Shown: in pieces, positions 43,329-51,897 of the stretch
How the letters are laid out: the number at the start of each line of letters is the position of its first letter
Numbering within the stretch: position 1 is the stretch's first letter
Assembly: GCA_040779335.1 (NCBI GenBank)
Contig: JBFONV010000001.1
Span: forward strand, 1,214,629-1,278,628
Reading direction: 5' to 3'
Source of the DNA: JBFONV01 sp040779335
GTDB lineage: Bacteria; Pseudomonadota; Gammaproteobacteria; Enterobacterales; Alteromonadaceae
DNA: 64,000 nt
Notes under the pieces: model-generated
Told to the model about the DNA's origin: nothing
The model's database searches: none
What the model saw: only the letters and a program-made list of their open reading frames with translations
Made by a program: the position numbers and the translations under genes

Positions 43329-43955
43329 TTGTCAGCTAAAAAAGTGGCGGGTAAAAGTATTCGCGAAGAAAATAAGCGACTTATTTTTAACGCGGCCAAA
43401 AAAGAATTTGTGACTTTTGGCTTTCAGGGAGCATCAATAAAACGTATCGCAGAAAGAGCGGGGATCCCCAGAGCTAATATTCATTATTATTTCAAAGATA
43501 AAACTGATTTGTACCAACAATTGCTGTCAGGGATCATTGATATTTGGAACTCTAATTACGATACCTTAAATGCCGATCAAGACCCTAAAACCGCGTTAAC
43601 CGAATATATTCGTTCAAAAGTCATGTATTCACGAGATGATCCTGATGCGTCCCGCATTTTTGCTAGTGAAATAATTCATGGTGCGCCAGTTTTACAAGAT
43701 TATTTAACGACAGATTTTAAGGCTTGGGTTGAACAAAAAGTTGTCGTTATTAACGCTTGGATAGCGCAGGGCAAAATCGATGCGATCAATCCTTATCATT
43801 TATTGTTTTTGATCTGGAGTTCAACCCAACATTACGCCGACTTTAATGTCCAAGTGCTGGCTGCATTAGATAAAGACAAAATGACAGCGCCTGATTATGA
43901 AGAGGTCGTGCAATCGTTAACGGCTATTATTTTGAAAGGTTGTGGTATTCACTAG
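43329..43955 (+). CDS. TetR-family regulator, RutR-like
   Basis: 208 residues from TTG at 43329, with GGGAG seven bases upstream. The N-terminal HTH is AAKKEFVTFGFQGASIKRIAERAGIPRANIHYYFKDK-like (residues 20-56). The C-terminal domain has ASRIFASEIIHGAP and FLIWSSTQHYADF, which match the YcdC/RutR C-terminal family that senses pyrimidines and controls purine and pyrimidine breakdown in E. coli. Its place between two halves of a purine gene set suggests it is the local repressor, but it is not directly adjacent. Confidence 0.8.
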   Translation: MSAKKVAGKSIREENKRLIFNAAKKEFVTFGFQGASIKRIAERAGIPRANIHYYFKDKTDLYQQLLSGIIDIWNSNYDTLNADQDPKTALTEYIRSKVMYSRDDPDASRIFASEIIHGAPVLQDYLTTDFKAWVEQKVVVINAWIAQGKIDAINPYHLLFLIWSSTQHYADFNVQVLAALDKDKMTAPDYEEVVQSLTAIILKGCGIH

Positions 43956-43992
43956 GTTTTTACCGTGATTAATTCTGAGTGATCTGTTTTTT

Positions 43993-44030
43993 AAGTGGCT
44001 ATTTATGAAAATAAATAGCCACTTTCGTTT
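43993..44030 (+). terminator. Hairpin repeat 1, terminator of the RutR-like gene
   Basis: Perfect 14 bp stem AAGTGGCTATTTAT / ATAAATAGCCACTT around a GAAA tetraloop (43993-44024), then TCGTTTT. It lies 38 bp after the regulator's stop. Confidence 0.75.
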
Positions 44031-44350
44031 TAAGGCCGGCAAAAAATAAGTGCCGATTGCGCATTGCGAAAAGTTACTGCCGAATAAAAAAGTCGCAAGG
44101 AAAAATTAGTTTTCTAGGGGAAAAAGCGTTGGTATCAGGTAAAGACTTAAACTTAGTTGTTCAGTACGAGAATATTAGCTGAGATTGTGCCTGTTCAATC
44201 AGGCGTTATTAATTGATTGTTCTGAAGTACTGGCATTTATGATCTTAATTTTTGAACAGTAATAGCGTTAGTTAAATGTATGCAAGCAACGGTGCAGAGC
44301 TTGTATATATTAGGGGCGTTAGTAATATCATCCTGAATGATGATTTTTTA

Positions 44351-44390
44351 ACGTGGCTATTTATGAGAATAAATAGCCACGTTTTGTTTT
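44351..44390 (+). repeat. Hairpin repeat 2 with compensatory change
   Basis: Perfect 14 bp stem ACGTGGCTATTTAT / ATAAATAGCCACGT around GAGA (44351-44382), followed by T-rich sequence. Compared with repeat 1, one A-T pair is replaced by C-G and the loop keeps the GNRA form. Confidence 0.7.
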
Positions 44391-44894
44391 AAGGGCCACA
44401 TAAAAATAACGAAGAAATAAGTGTAGAGTATCCATTACGAAAAATTGATATGGAATAAAATAACGAGTAGATAATAAAAGTTTGCTTAAAACTAGAGTGA
44501 TTTAAGGTTATGGACTAATCTATTTATTTAGTGGTATAAAATAACGCTATGTGAACATCTAAATGTAACATATTGAAAAATATTTAGTTATGTCAAGTAA
44601 ACATGAAAAAGTCGTTGATGAATAAATCGCCTTTCTAGTGTTTGATGTCTTTTAATCAGGTAAAGCCCTAAGCACTGCTATTCGATGCGCTGGTATTAAT
44701 AGAGGTCGTGGCTATTCATTTATTCGTGATTACAGATCGCTGACAAAGGGCTTGCATTTATGGTCTTGTGTTTTTAAACATTCGTGAGGCTCATTAGGTA
44801 AATGCAAACGATGATGTATGGTTTGATGCTTGTAGGGGAGTCGTTAGAAATACGTCTTTATCTGTAACGATTATATTCAAAGGGATAGGGTTGG

Positions 44895-47459
44895 ATGTTT
44901 AAATATCAACATGTATTTGATGAGAATGCGTTTCGTTATATCGTCATTTCCAATGAGGATGAGTTAACAGGTCAAGTTCAAAAGATAAATCTTAATATTA
45001 AAGCAGATCTTATAATGATAGCGGTGCGAGAAAATCATACCGTCACATCCCTAATTACTATCAGCGGCCAAGATAAAATTGATAATGTCACATATGAACT
45101 AAATGGCTCTCCCTGTAAGGAAGTTTTAGATAATGGTATCTGTTGTTTTTCACGTGATGTCAGTGCGTTATTTCCTGATGACAATGCCCTAAAAGAAATG
45201 GGGGTTGAAGGTTATATCGGCTCTCCTATTACAAACGAAAATAATGAAAGTATTGGCACTTTAGTGGCGCTATATAATCAGCCCCAAAAAAACCTAACAA
45301 GTAGTGTTAATATGCTCGAACTATTTACCGAGTATATCAGTACGTTTATACAGAAATGCCACCTTGATAATCGTACCTCTTCGCATCTGTCTTTGCTTAA
45401 TCAAGTGGAGGCCTTATCAAATACAGGGTCATGGGAATATCAGGTAAGGACTGAAAAAGTATTTTGGTCTGATGAGGTTTTCCGTATTTATGGTGTACCT
45501 AGTGGCGATCCTTACACGCTTGCTAATGCTATTTCTTTTTATGCTGAACATGAACGACCAGTGATCGCTCGGCTTTTTGAAGCAGCATTAGTTGAAGGTC
45601 AACCATATGAAGCTGAACTAGAATTCATTGATGCAATAGGTACTAAAAAGTGGGTGAAAACCAATGGCGTACCTGAGTGTGACAATGATGGTAATGTTAT
45701 TCGGGTTTATGGTGCGTTTGAAGATATTAGCGCACAGAAAGAACAGCTATTATTAAATAAAGAGCGTGCACACCGTATTGAAGATATATTAAATAATATT
45801 AATGATGCGGTCATTACAATAAATAGTAAAGGCATTATTCAGCATAGTAACAATGTTGCTTTACGAGTTTTTGGTTATCATTCGGGAGAGCTTGAAGGAA
45901 TAAATATTTCAACACTGATGCCTGAGCCATATGCCGCTATGCATCAACAGTTTATGGAACATTATGAAATAACGGGGAAATCACGAATAATTGGGGTTGG
46001 CCGACAGTTGCCTGCTAAACGAAAAAATGGTGATATTTTTCAAATGGAGTTAGCGATCACCAAAACGGTAAATCACGGTGAAACACAGTATATTGGTGTA
46101 ATTAGGGATATTACTGAGCGGCTAGAAGCACAAGACACTATTTATAACCTTGCTTTTACTGATAATGTCACTTTTTTACGCAACAGCCAATGGTTTGAAA
46201 AAGAATGTAAAGATTTGATGAAACGAGCAGGGGTTAATGAAAGTTATATTCATATTTTGTTACTCGATATTGATAAAATGGCGCAGTTAAATCTGCAGGT
46301 AGGCTTCAATAAAGGTGACAAAGTCCTGAAAATGGTTGCCGCTAATTTAAAAGAGGCTATTGGACTCGACTACAAAATATATAAATTTGATGCGGATTCA
46401 TTCATTGTATTATCCAATAAAAGCTATAGTAAATCACAACTACATAAATTTAGGCCGACGTTAATCGAAAAGGCCTTGCTTCACCCGAATAACTTTATTG
46501 TTGATTTGGACGAGCAGAAACTTACGCTAACCGCTTCACTAGGTAGCGCCATATTTGAGCCTACTAATAAATCGTTTGAAACCATGCTTAATATTCTAGA
46601 GCACGCGTTACGTAAAGCAAAAAACGATGCCCCTTTTGGTTTACATCACGTTGCTGAAGAAGGCATTAACGAGTATTACCGCTATTTAACGATTCAGGAG
46701 CTATTAAAGACCATTGTTGATAGTGGCGAGTTATCACTAGCGATGCAACCTCAATGTAATAATGAAGGAAGGATCAACTCCTTTGAGGCCCTTGTAAGGT
46801 GGAATTCCAGCCAATTTGGTTATATTAGCCCCTCTGATTTTATCCCTATAGCAGAAGAGAGTGATGCCATAATAAAAATTGGTGATTGGGTTTTGTTGAA
46901 CGCTTGTAAAGCAATAAAAGAGCTTATAGAGAAAGGCTTAAATACTTCGGTTTCAATAAATATTAGCGCAAAGCAAATTGCCGCGCCAAATTTCATCAGT
47001 AAGTTAGTCAACTTAGTTAGGCAGTTCGATATACCGGCTGAACTAGTCGTGCTGGAACTCACGGAAACGGCTTTAGTTGCAAATATTACGGTTGTCAAAA
47101 GCGCCATGGAAAAGTTGAGTAAACATGGATTCCGTTTTTCGGTTGATGACTTTGGTACGGGATATTCAAGCCTTGCCTATTTGAAAGAACTCCCCATTTT
47201 CGAATTTAAAATTGATAAATATTTTGTCGATGATATTGAAGGTATCGATAAACCCTGCGCTATCATTGATGCAATTATTGATATGGCTAAAGCGTTGGGG
47301 GTGAGATGTGTTGCAGAAGGTGTTGAAAATCAATTGCAGTATGATTATTTAAAACGCAAAGGATGTGATATTTATCAAGGTTATTTATTTTCAAAACCAG
47401 TTAATATGGACACTTGGCGGAAAATAATAACTATTGAAAGTAACCAAATACTAGCATAG
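44895..47459 (+). CDS. GAF-PAS-degenerate GGDEF-EAL protein (probable c-di-GMP phosphodiesterase)
   Basis: 854 residues. Order: GAF-like domain (about 20-155), PAS 1 (about 170-285), PAS 2 (about 295-420), a GGDEF domain lacking the GG(D/E)EF signature (KFDADSF at that place), and an EAL domain (about 605-850) with FEALVRW, ELTETAL, DDFGTGYSSL and EGVE all intact. So it probably degrades c-di-GMP and the GGDEF half is inactive or regulatory. No membrane segment; cytoplasmic sensor by GAF and PAS. Confidence 0.88.
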   Translation: MFKYQHVFDENAFRYIVISNEDELTGQVQKINLNIKADLIMIAVRENHTVTSLITISGQDKIDNVTYELNGSPCKEVLDNGICCFSRDVSALFPDDNALKEMGVEGYIGSPITNENNESIGTLVALYNQPQKNLTSSVNMLELFTEYISTFIQKCHLDNRTSSHLSLLNQVEALSNTGSWEYQVRTEKVFWSDEVFRIYGVPSGDPYTLANAISFYAEHERPVIARLFEAALVEGQPYEAELEFIDAIGTKKWVKTNGVPECDNDGNVIRVYGAFEDISAQKEQLLLNKERAHRIEDILNNINDAVITINSKGIIQHSNNVALRVFGYHSGELEGINISTLMPEPYAAMHQQFMEHYEITGKSRIIGVGRQLPAKRKNGDIFQMELAITKTVNHGETQYIGVIRDITERLEAQDTIYNLAFTDNVTFLRNSQWFEKECKDLMKRAGVNESYIHILLLDIDKMAQLNLQVGFNKGDKVLKMVAANLKEAIGLDYKIYKFDADSFIVLSNKSYSKSQLHKFRPTLIEKALLHPNNFIVDLDEQKLTLTASLGSAIFEPTNKSFETMLNILEHALRKAKNDAPFGLHHVAEEGINEYYRYLTIQELLKTIVDSGELSLAMQPQCNNEGRINSFEALVRWNSSQFGYISPSDFIPIAEESDAIIKIGDWVLLNACKAIKELIEKGLNTSVSINISAKQIAAPNFISKLVNLVRQFDIPAELVVLELTETALVANITVVKSAMEKLSKHGFRFSVDDFGTGYSSLAYLKELPIFEFKIDKYFVDDIEGIDKPCAIIDAIIDMAKALGVRCVAEGVENQLQYDYLKRKGCDIYQGYLFSKPVNMDTWRKIITIESNQILA

Positions 47460-47556
47460 TTTTTTGCTTTGTCACATCGATAAGGTGAGTGTTACTAGCA
47501 TAGCTTGGGTTAGGTACTTTTAATGAGTCAAATTTTTACTGCTGATGAGTAGTAAA

Positions 47557-47583
47557 AAAAGACCAATTAGAGACTGGTCTTTT
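47557..47583. terminator. Terminator between the EAL and aminotransferase genes
   Basis: AAAAGACCA / TGGTCTTTT stem (47557-47565 and 47575-47583) with a nine-base loop. A second stem (about 47533-47559) lies just left. Shared by convergent genes. Confidence 0.7.
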
Positions 47584-47609
47584 AACGTTTATTTAAAAAA
47601 CAGTGTAAG

Positions 47610-48731
47610 TTATTGGTTTAAAGCATCATTTAATGCCGTTAAGCACAGCGCGACGTTTTCATTTCGAGCCGCGTAACCCATCAGGCCAATACGCCACGCT
47701 TTTCCAGCAAAATCACCTAATCCCGCGCCTATTTCAAGGTTGTAGTGATTTAATAGATAATTTCTCACCTTGGCATCATCTATCCCTGATGGAATATAAA
47801 TGGCATTAAGTTGTGGCAAACGCTCATGTGCCGGTACGATAAATTCAATGCCCAAATCGCTTAGCCCTTTCGCTAAATTTTCATGTTGTGCTTGATGGCG
47901 CGCCCAGCTGTTTTCCAAACCTTCGTTATGTAAATGCAACAAGGATTCATGTAATGCGTATAAAGAATTGACAGGGGCAGTGTGGTGATAACTACGTTTA
48001 CCATTTCCTGACCAATAGCTCATTACCAGTGACTGATCTAAAAACCAACTTTGTATAGGTGTTTTTCTATTTTTTATTATTTCGACCGCTCTATCACTAA
48101 AAGAAATCGGTGATAAGCCTGGAACACAAGATAAACATTTTTGTGAACCGGAATAGATAGCGTCTATGCCCCAATCATCAACCCTTAATTCAACACCGCC
48201 AAGTGATGTGACCGCATCGACAATGGTAGTACATTGATGTGCTTGCGCTAATTTACACAATGACTGGGCATCAGATAACGCTCCTGTTGAGGTTTCTGCA
48301 TGTACAAAGGCGAGAAACTTGGCATCGGGATGAGCAATCAGTGCTTGCTCTACTTTATCGACCTCAACGGCGCGTCCCCAAGGAGAGTCAACAATAATGG
48401 CTTGTGCGCCAATACGGTTAACATTTTGTACCATACGATCGCCAAATACCCCATTGCGACAGACAATCACTTTATCGCCCGCTTCAACAAGGTTAACGAA
48501 ACAGGCTTCCATACCTGCAGAGCCCGGCGCAGATAGCGCGATAGTGAATTCATTTTTGGTTTGAAAGGCGTATTGTAGTAATGACTTTACTTCATCCATC
48601 ATATTGATAAACAATGGATCTAAGTGCCCAATAACAGGTCGGGATAGCGCAGATAGTACTTCAGGACTAATATCTGAAGGACCGGGTCCCATGAGAATTC
48701 TACGTGGTGGATTAAATGAATGATAACTCAT
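47610..48731 (-). CDS. Alanine/serine-glyoxylate-type aminotransferase (class V)
   Basis: 373 residues. Class V PLP enzyme of the AGXT/PucG family: LMGPGPSDI at the N-terminus, SAPGSAGMEA, HAETSTGALSDA, DAVTSLGGVE and the PLP lysine in SGSQKCLSCVPGLSP. It is in the purine gene set. PucG uses ureidoglycine, but this genome region has allantoicase, which makes ureidoglycolate and then glyoxylate. So an alanine- or serine-glyoxylate transaminase role (glyoxylate to glycine) is more likely here. Confidence 0.88.
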   Translation of the reverse strand: MSYHSFNPPRRILMGPGPSDISPEVLSALSRPVIGHLDPLFINMMDEVKSLLQYAFQTKNEFTIALSAPGSAGMEACFVNLVEAGDKVIVCRNGVFGDRMVQNVNRIGAQAIIVDSPWGRAVEVDKVEQALIAHPDAKFLAFVHAETSTGALSDAQSLCKLAQAHQCTTIVDAVTSLGGVELRVDDWGIDAIYSGSQKCLSCVPGLSPISFSDRAVEIIKNRKTPIQSWFLDQSLVMSYWSGNGKRSYHHTAPVNSLYALHESLLHLHNEGLENSWARHQAQHENLAKGLSDLGIEFIVPAHERLPQLNAIYIPSGIDDAKVRNYLLNHYNLEIGAGLGDFAGKAWRIGLMGYAARNENVALCLTALNDALNQ

Positions 48732-48797
48732 AACTTAATGGCCTGTGATTAGGTGATATTTTGTTAACTAGTGTAAAAGGTTAGCGTAAATTAGTAA

Positions 48798-48831
48798 ATA
48801 CCATTCCTGACACATGTGTCAGGAATGGTAT
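48798..48831. promoter_or_regulatory. 34 bp perfect palindrome between aminotransferase and permease
   Basis: A perfect inverted repeat centred between 48814 and 48815. Its core TGACACATGTGTCA (48808-48821) equals the site before xdhA except for the centre, and the arms extend to ATACCATTCC / GGAATGGTAT. It sits in the divergent promoter region of two purine genes. Confidence 0.8.
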
Positions 48832-48940
48832 GTTCGTATTGAACAAAATATAAGCAAGTATAAAAAAGATGCGTAATTAGGCGTTATTATTATTTAAAAA
48901 TCATGCCTTATTTTTAATCAAACTTTTAAAGAAATGCATT

Positions 48941-50482
48941 ATGAATCAAGAGAATAGTAGCTATCAACTTTTTAATCGCAGTGATTTAAGTGCATTTTGG
49001 GCACTTTTTACCGACAACTTAACTAACTTAATTGTACTCAGCGGTATTTGTAAATTTGTCTTTAATATGCCAACCGACATCGTTTTTGGTCGGATCATTC
49101 CAGGGGCAGCCATCGCTATATTAGCTGGTGTGGTGGTCTATACCATATTGGCTCGGCGCTTAGCCGCTAAAACTGGGCGTAATGATATTACTGCGCTGCC
49201 ATATGGAATAAGTACGCCGGTAATGTTTGTCTATTTATTTGGTGTTATAGGCCCTATTTATTGGGCGACAAATAATGCTGAGCTTGCGTGGCAGGTGGGT
49301 ATTGCGGCTGGTTTTATCGGCGGCATTGTGGCTGCGTTAGGCGCCATTATTGGGCCTTTTTTAAAGCGGGTGACACCACGAGCTGGCATGCTAGGCACTT
49401 TATGTGGTATCGCGTTAGTTTTTATCGGCAGTGTTTCTTTAGCAAGCATATTGGAAGAGCCTGTTATTGGTTTTACTTCGTTGATGATCATTATTTGGGG
49501 ATTAGTGGGGCGATTTAAATTACCTTTTAATCTGCCTGCGGGGTTGGCGGCGCTTATTGCTGGAACGCTGATCGCACTGGCGATGGGCAAAACATCAATT
49601 AATTTTTCTGGTGTTGGGTTTCATCCTCCTATCCCATATTTTGGCGATTTACTTGTCGGACTGCAGCATTTGTTTGCGAACTCTGAACTGTTTTTAGTAT
49701 TGATCCCTGTACAAATATATAACTTTATCGAGACCATGAATAATGTTGAATCAGCAGAAGCGGCTGGCGATGCATATCCTGTTGCGACTTGTCAGGTCAC
49801 TGACGGCGTCGGCACTATGCTAGGGGCATTATTTGGTTCACCATTTCCGACGACGGTTTATATTGGTCATCCGGTTTATAGTGCGATGAAAGCACGTTGT
49901 GGTTACGTATTAGGCGTTGGAATTGTGTTCTTTTTAGCGGCGACCTTTGGTTTGTTGGCATTTTTGAGTAGCTTGATCCCATTATCAGCTGCTGCGCCGA
50001 TATTAGTCTTTGTTGCCATTTCCTTGATTTCACAAAGTGCAAGCACGGTGAAAAAAACACATGTCATTGCCATCGCTATTGCCATGATGCCGCATGTATC
50101 AAGCTTTGTTATGGTTAAGTGGGGTTCTATGATGAATGCGTTGCGTGACGTTGGCGCAACCAATTTACCTGATTTAACCGATCCCGCGATGGTCGCTGCA
50201 ATGGGGCAGCAAGGCGCGCATTTACTTGGACATCAAGCCTTATCACAAGGCGCTATTATTACTGGGTTGATGTGGGGCGCAATTGTCGCCAGTGTTATTG
50301 ATGGTAATTTTAAAAATGCCGGATGGTTTGCTGTGGTTGGCGGCCTGATGGCTTCGATTGGTATTTTGCATTCTCCTTCACTGCATTTGCCTTTGTTTAA
50401 TGGCATTGTTGGTGGTTATTTAATGATTGGTGCTTTTATCTTAATCTATCCGCGTTTTGTTGATGTAAAAGCTGATAACTAA
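48941..50482 (+). CDS. NCS2-type purine permease
   Basis: 513 residues with 12-14 predicted membrane helices. FNRSDLSAFWALFTDNLTNL at the N-terminus, NDITALPYGISTP, IETMNNVESAEAAGD and the end LFNGIVGGYLMIGAF are features of the xanthine/uracil/guanine permease (NCS2, AzgA-like) group. It would import purines or related ring compounds into the pathway encoded at 27-38 kb. It is divergent from the aminotransferase under the shared palindrome. Confidence 0.87.
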   Translation: MNQENSSYQLFNRSDLSAFWALFTDNLTNLIVLSGICKFVFNMPTDIVFGRIIPGAAIAILAGVVVYTILARRLAAKTGRNDITALPYGISTPVMFVYLFGVIGPIYWATNNAELAWQVGIAAGFIGGIVAALGAIIGPFLKRVTPRAGMLGTLCGIALVFIGSVSLASILEEPVIGFTSLMIIIWGLVGRFKLPFNLPAGLAALIAGTLIALAMGKTSINFSGVGFHPPIPYFGDLLVGLQHLFANSELFLVLIPVQIYNFIETMNNVESAEAAGDAYPVATCQVTDGVGTMLGALFGSPFPTTVYIGHPVYSAMKARCGYVLGVGIVFFLAATFGLLAFLSSLIPLSAAAPILVFVAISLISQSASTVKKTHVIAIAIAMMPHVSSFVMVKWGSMMNALRDVGATNLPDLTDPAMVAAMGQQGAHLLGHQALSQGAIITGLMWGAIVASVIDGNFKNAGWFAVVGGLMASIGILHSPSLHLPLFNGIVGGYLMIGAFILIYPRFVDVKADN

Positions 50483-50518
50483 TTATTTAAGGAACGTGTT
50501 AACAAGAAACTATTTATA

Positions 50519-50547
50519 AGCAAAGGGGATAAATAATCCCCTTTGCT
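50519..50547. terminator. Hairpin after the permease gene
   Basis: Perfect 12 bp stem AGCAAAGGGGAT / ATCCCCTTTGCT with loop AAATA. No T run on the plus strand. It lies between two convergent genes. Confidence 0.5.
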
Positions 50548-50571
50548 GGTTATTGACGAGCGCTATCATTG

Positions 50572-50886
50572 TTAGTGAAAGGTTTTCGCTAATATTGATT
50601 TCGCGTGCTCCCTTGGTAAACAACTTGCCAGAGGCTTGTTTGAAAATTTTGCGCTATTTGCAACAATAGCTGGTGAGGTCAATGTCTTGCCTTGCCATTT
50701 CACCTCTACTTTACAGTTAACTTTTTCTTTATCTTCGGTGTAGGTGATATTAATTGCATCGGTGCGAGATATTAACTGGTTATACGGATAGCCCATCGAA
50801 GAGTATACTACCTCATCTTCTGCTAAAGTTACTTGGCTTGCTAGTATTGTCATTGTAAATAAGGTGTGTTTGATTAATGTTTTCAT
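50572..50886 (-). CDS. Small secreted protein, unrecognised
   Basis: 104 residues. A signal peptide (residues 1-22, ending SQVTLA) precedes a mature part of about 82 residues with two cysteines (VNCKVEV and ASCLPRE) that may pair. I do not recognise the family. It is divergent from the LysR gene at 50992. Confidence 0.55.
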   Translation of the reverse strand: MKTLIKHTLFTMTILASQVTLAEDEVVYSSMGYPYNQLISRTDAINITYTEDKEKVNCKVEVKWQGKTLTSPAIVANSAKFSNKPLASCLPREHAKSILAKTFH

Positions 50887-50960
50887 TGTGTACTCACTTA
50901 ACGTTTGTTGAACTTGTGGTTAAATTAACGCTTGCATTCTTTTCTGACAAACGATATAAA

Positions 50961-50977
50961 TTTAACTACAGTTAAGT
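50961..50977. promoter_or_regulatory. Possible LysR site
   Basis: TTTAACTACAGTTAAG is a near-perfect inverted repeat 15 bp before the LysR ATG. This position suits autoregulation and control of the divergent secreted-protein gene. Confidence 0.4.
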
Positions 50978-50991
50978 TTTTCTAAAGTGTT

Positions 50992-51873
50992 ATGCGATTA
51001 CCTCCCCTAAAGTCACTACATGTTTTTTTGATTGCTGCAGAAAGAGAAAGTTTTAAGGCAGCCGCAGAGCATTTATTTGTGACTCAGGCTGCAGTGAGCC
51101 AGCAAATTCGTCTATTGGAGAATTATTTTGATTGTCCGCTTTTTGAACGGGATAAAAAAAGCACGCGATTAAATGCCAAAGGACTGCTGCTAATGCCTTT
51201 TATCGCAAGAGCATTTAAAGAAATTAAAGACGGGGTTGCGACAGTAAATGTCGAGCCAAATAATAATGAACTAAAGATCACGGCATTACATTCTGTCACT
51301 TCGTTGTTATTGCTTCCACGCATTGATGCCTTTCAACAAGCAAATCCTGACCTAAACATTCAGTTTTCGCCTAATAACAATCTTAATTCATTCGACGAGC
51401 ATGATATTGATCTGGCCGTTAGACGCGGTCAGGGTAATTACGCTGGACTTGAAAGTCGACAGCTCTGCCACGACAATTTAGTGCTGGTTGCATGCCCCCG
51501 CATTTTAGCTGGCATTGAACAAGATGTTGAAAAAATATTTTCCTTACCATTGCTTGAAGATACCAGTAGCGATATTCAAGCGGCGATTAGCGATTGTTGC
51601 CACCACTACCATATTAAACGTGAGCAATTGGTCTCGATGATTAAAACAACCGATGCGGTACCTATTATTCAAAATGCACTTGCGGGCAGGGGGCTGGCAT
51701 TTGTCAGTAAAGTATTAGTAAACGAACACTTACGTTCGGGAAATTTGGTTAATGTTTTGAATTATCATTATGACGATCCGCGAACATTATACTTAGTTGC
51801 GCCCAGTCATCATTTTAAATGGGAAAAAGTGCGACGTTTTGAGCAATGGCTCATTGATGTATTGCAGCAATAA
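50992..51873 (+). CDS. LysR-family transcriptional regulator, GcvA-like
   Basis: 293 residues. The N-terminal HTH, LKSLHVFLIAAERESFKAAAEHLFVTQAAVSQQIRLLE-like (residues 7-44), and the short LysR substrate-binding domain with LAVRRGQGNYAGLE resemble GcvA/AmpR-type regulators. Possible targets are its own gene and the divergent small secreted protein. Confidence 0.85.
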   Translation: MRLPPLKSLHVFLIAAERESFKAAAEHLFVTQAAVSQQIRLLENYFDCPLFERDKKSTRLNAKGLLLMPFIARAFKEIKDGVATVNVEPNNNELKITALHSVTSLLLLPRIDAFQQANPDLNIQFSPNNNLNSFDEHDIDLAVRRGQGNYAGLESRQLCHDNLVLVACPRILAGIEQDVEKIFSLPLLEDTSSDIQAAISDCCHHYHIKREQLVSMIKTTDAVPIIQNALAGRGLAFVSKVLVNEHLRSGNLVNVLNYHYDDPRTLYLVAPSHHFKWEKVRRFEQWLIDVLQQ

Positions 51874-51897
51874 TTTTTCCGGAATAGGTTGGGTTTA

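Larger units (their letters stand above)
43956..44894. other. Spacer with a diverged tandem duplication
   Basis: 939 bp with no gene. Two related units lie in direct order: about 43985-44335 and 44343-44850, the second with an insertion of roughly 145 bp (about 44462-44605). Each begins with a GNRA-loop hairpin and later has ATCAGGTAAAG and a GCATTTATG-N-TCTT segment. Confidence 0.6.

Noticed and set aside
43156..43413. 85-codon frame before the RutR-like gene
   Set aside because: It overlaps the start of the TetR gene in another frame and has no recognisable content.
43956..44894. c-di-GMP (GEMM) riboswitch before the EAL gene
   Set aside because: The conserved GEMM core sequences were not found; only the duplicated hairpin unit is present.
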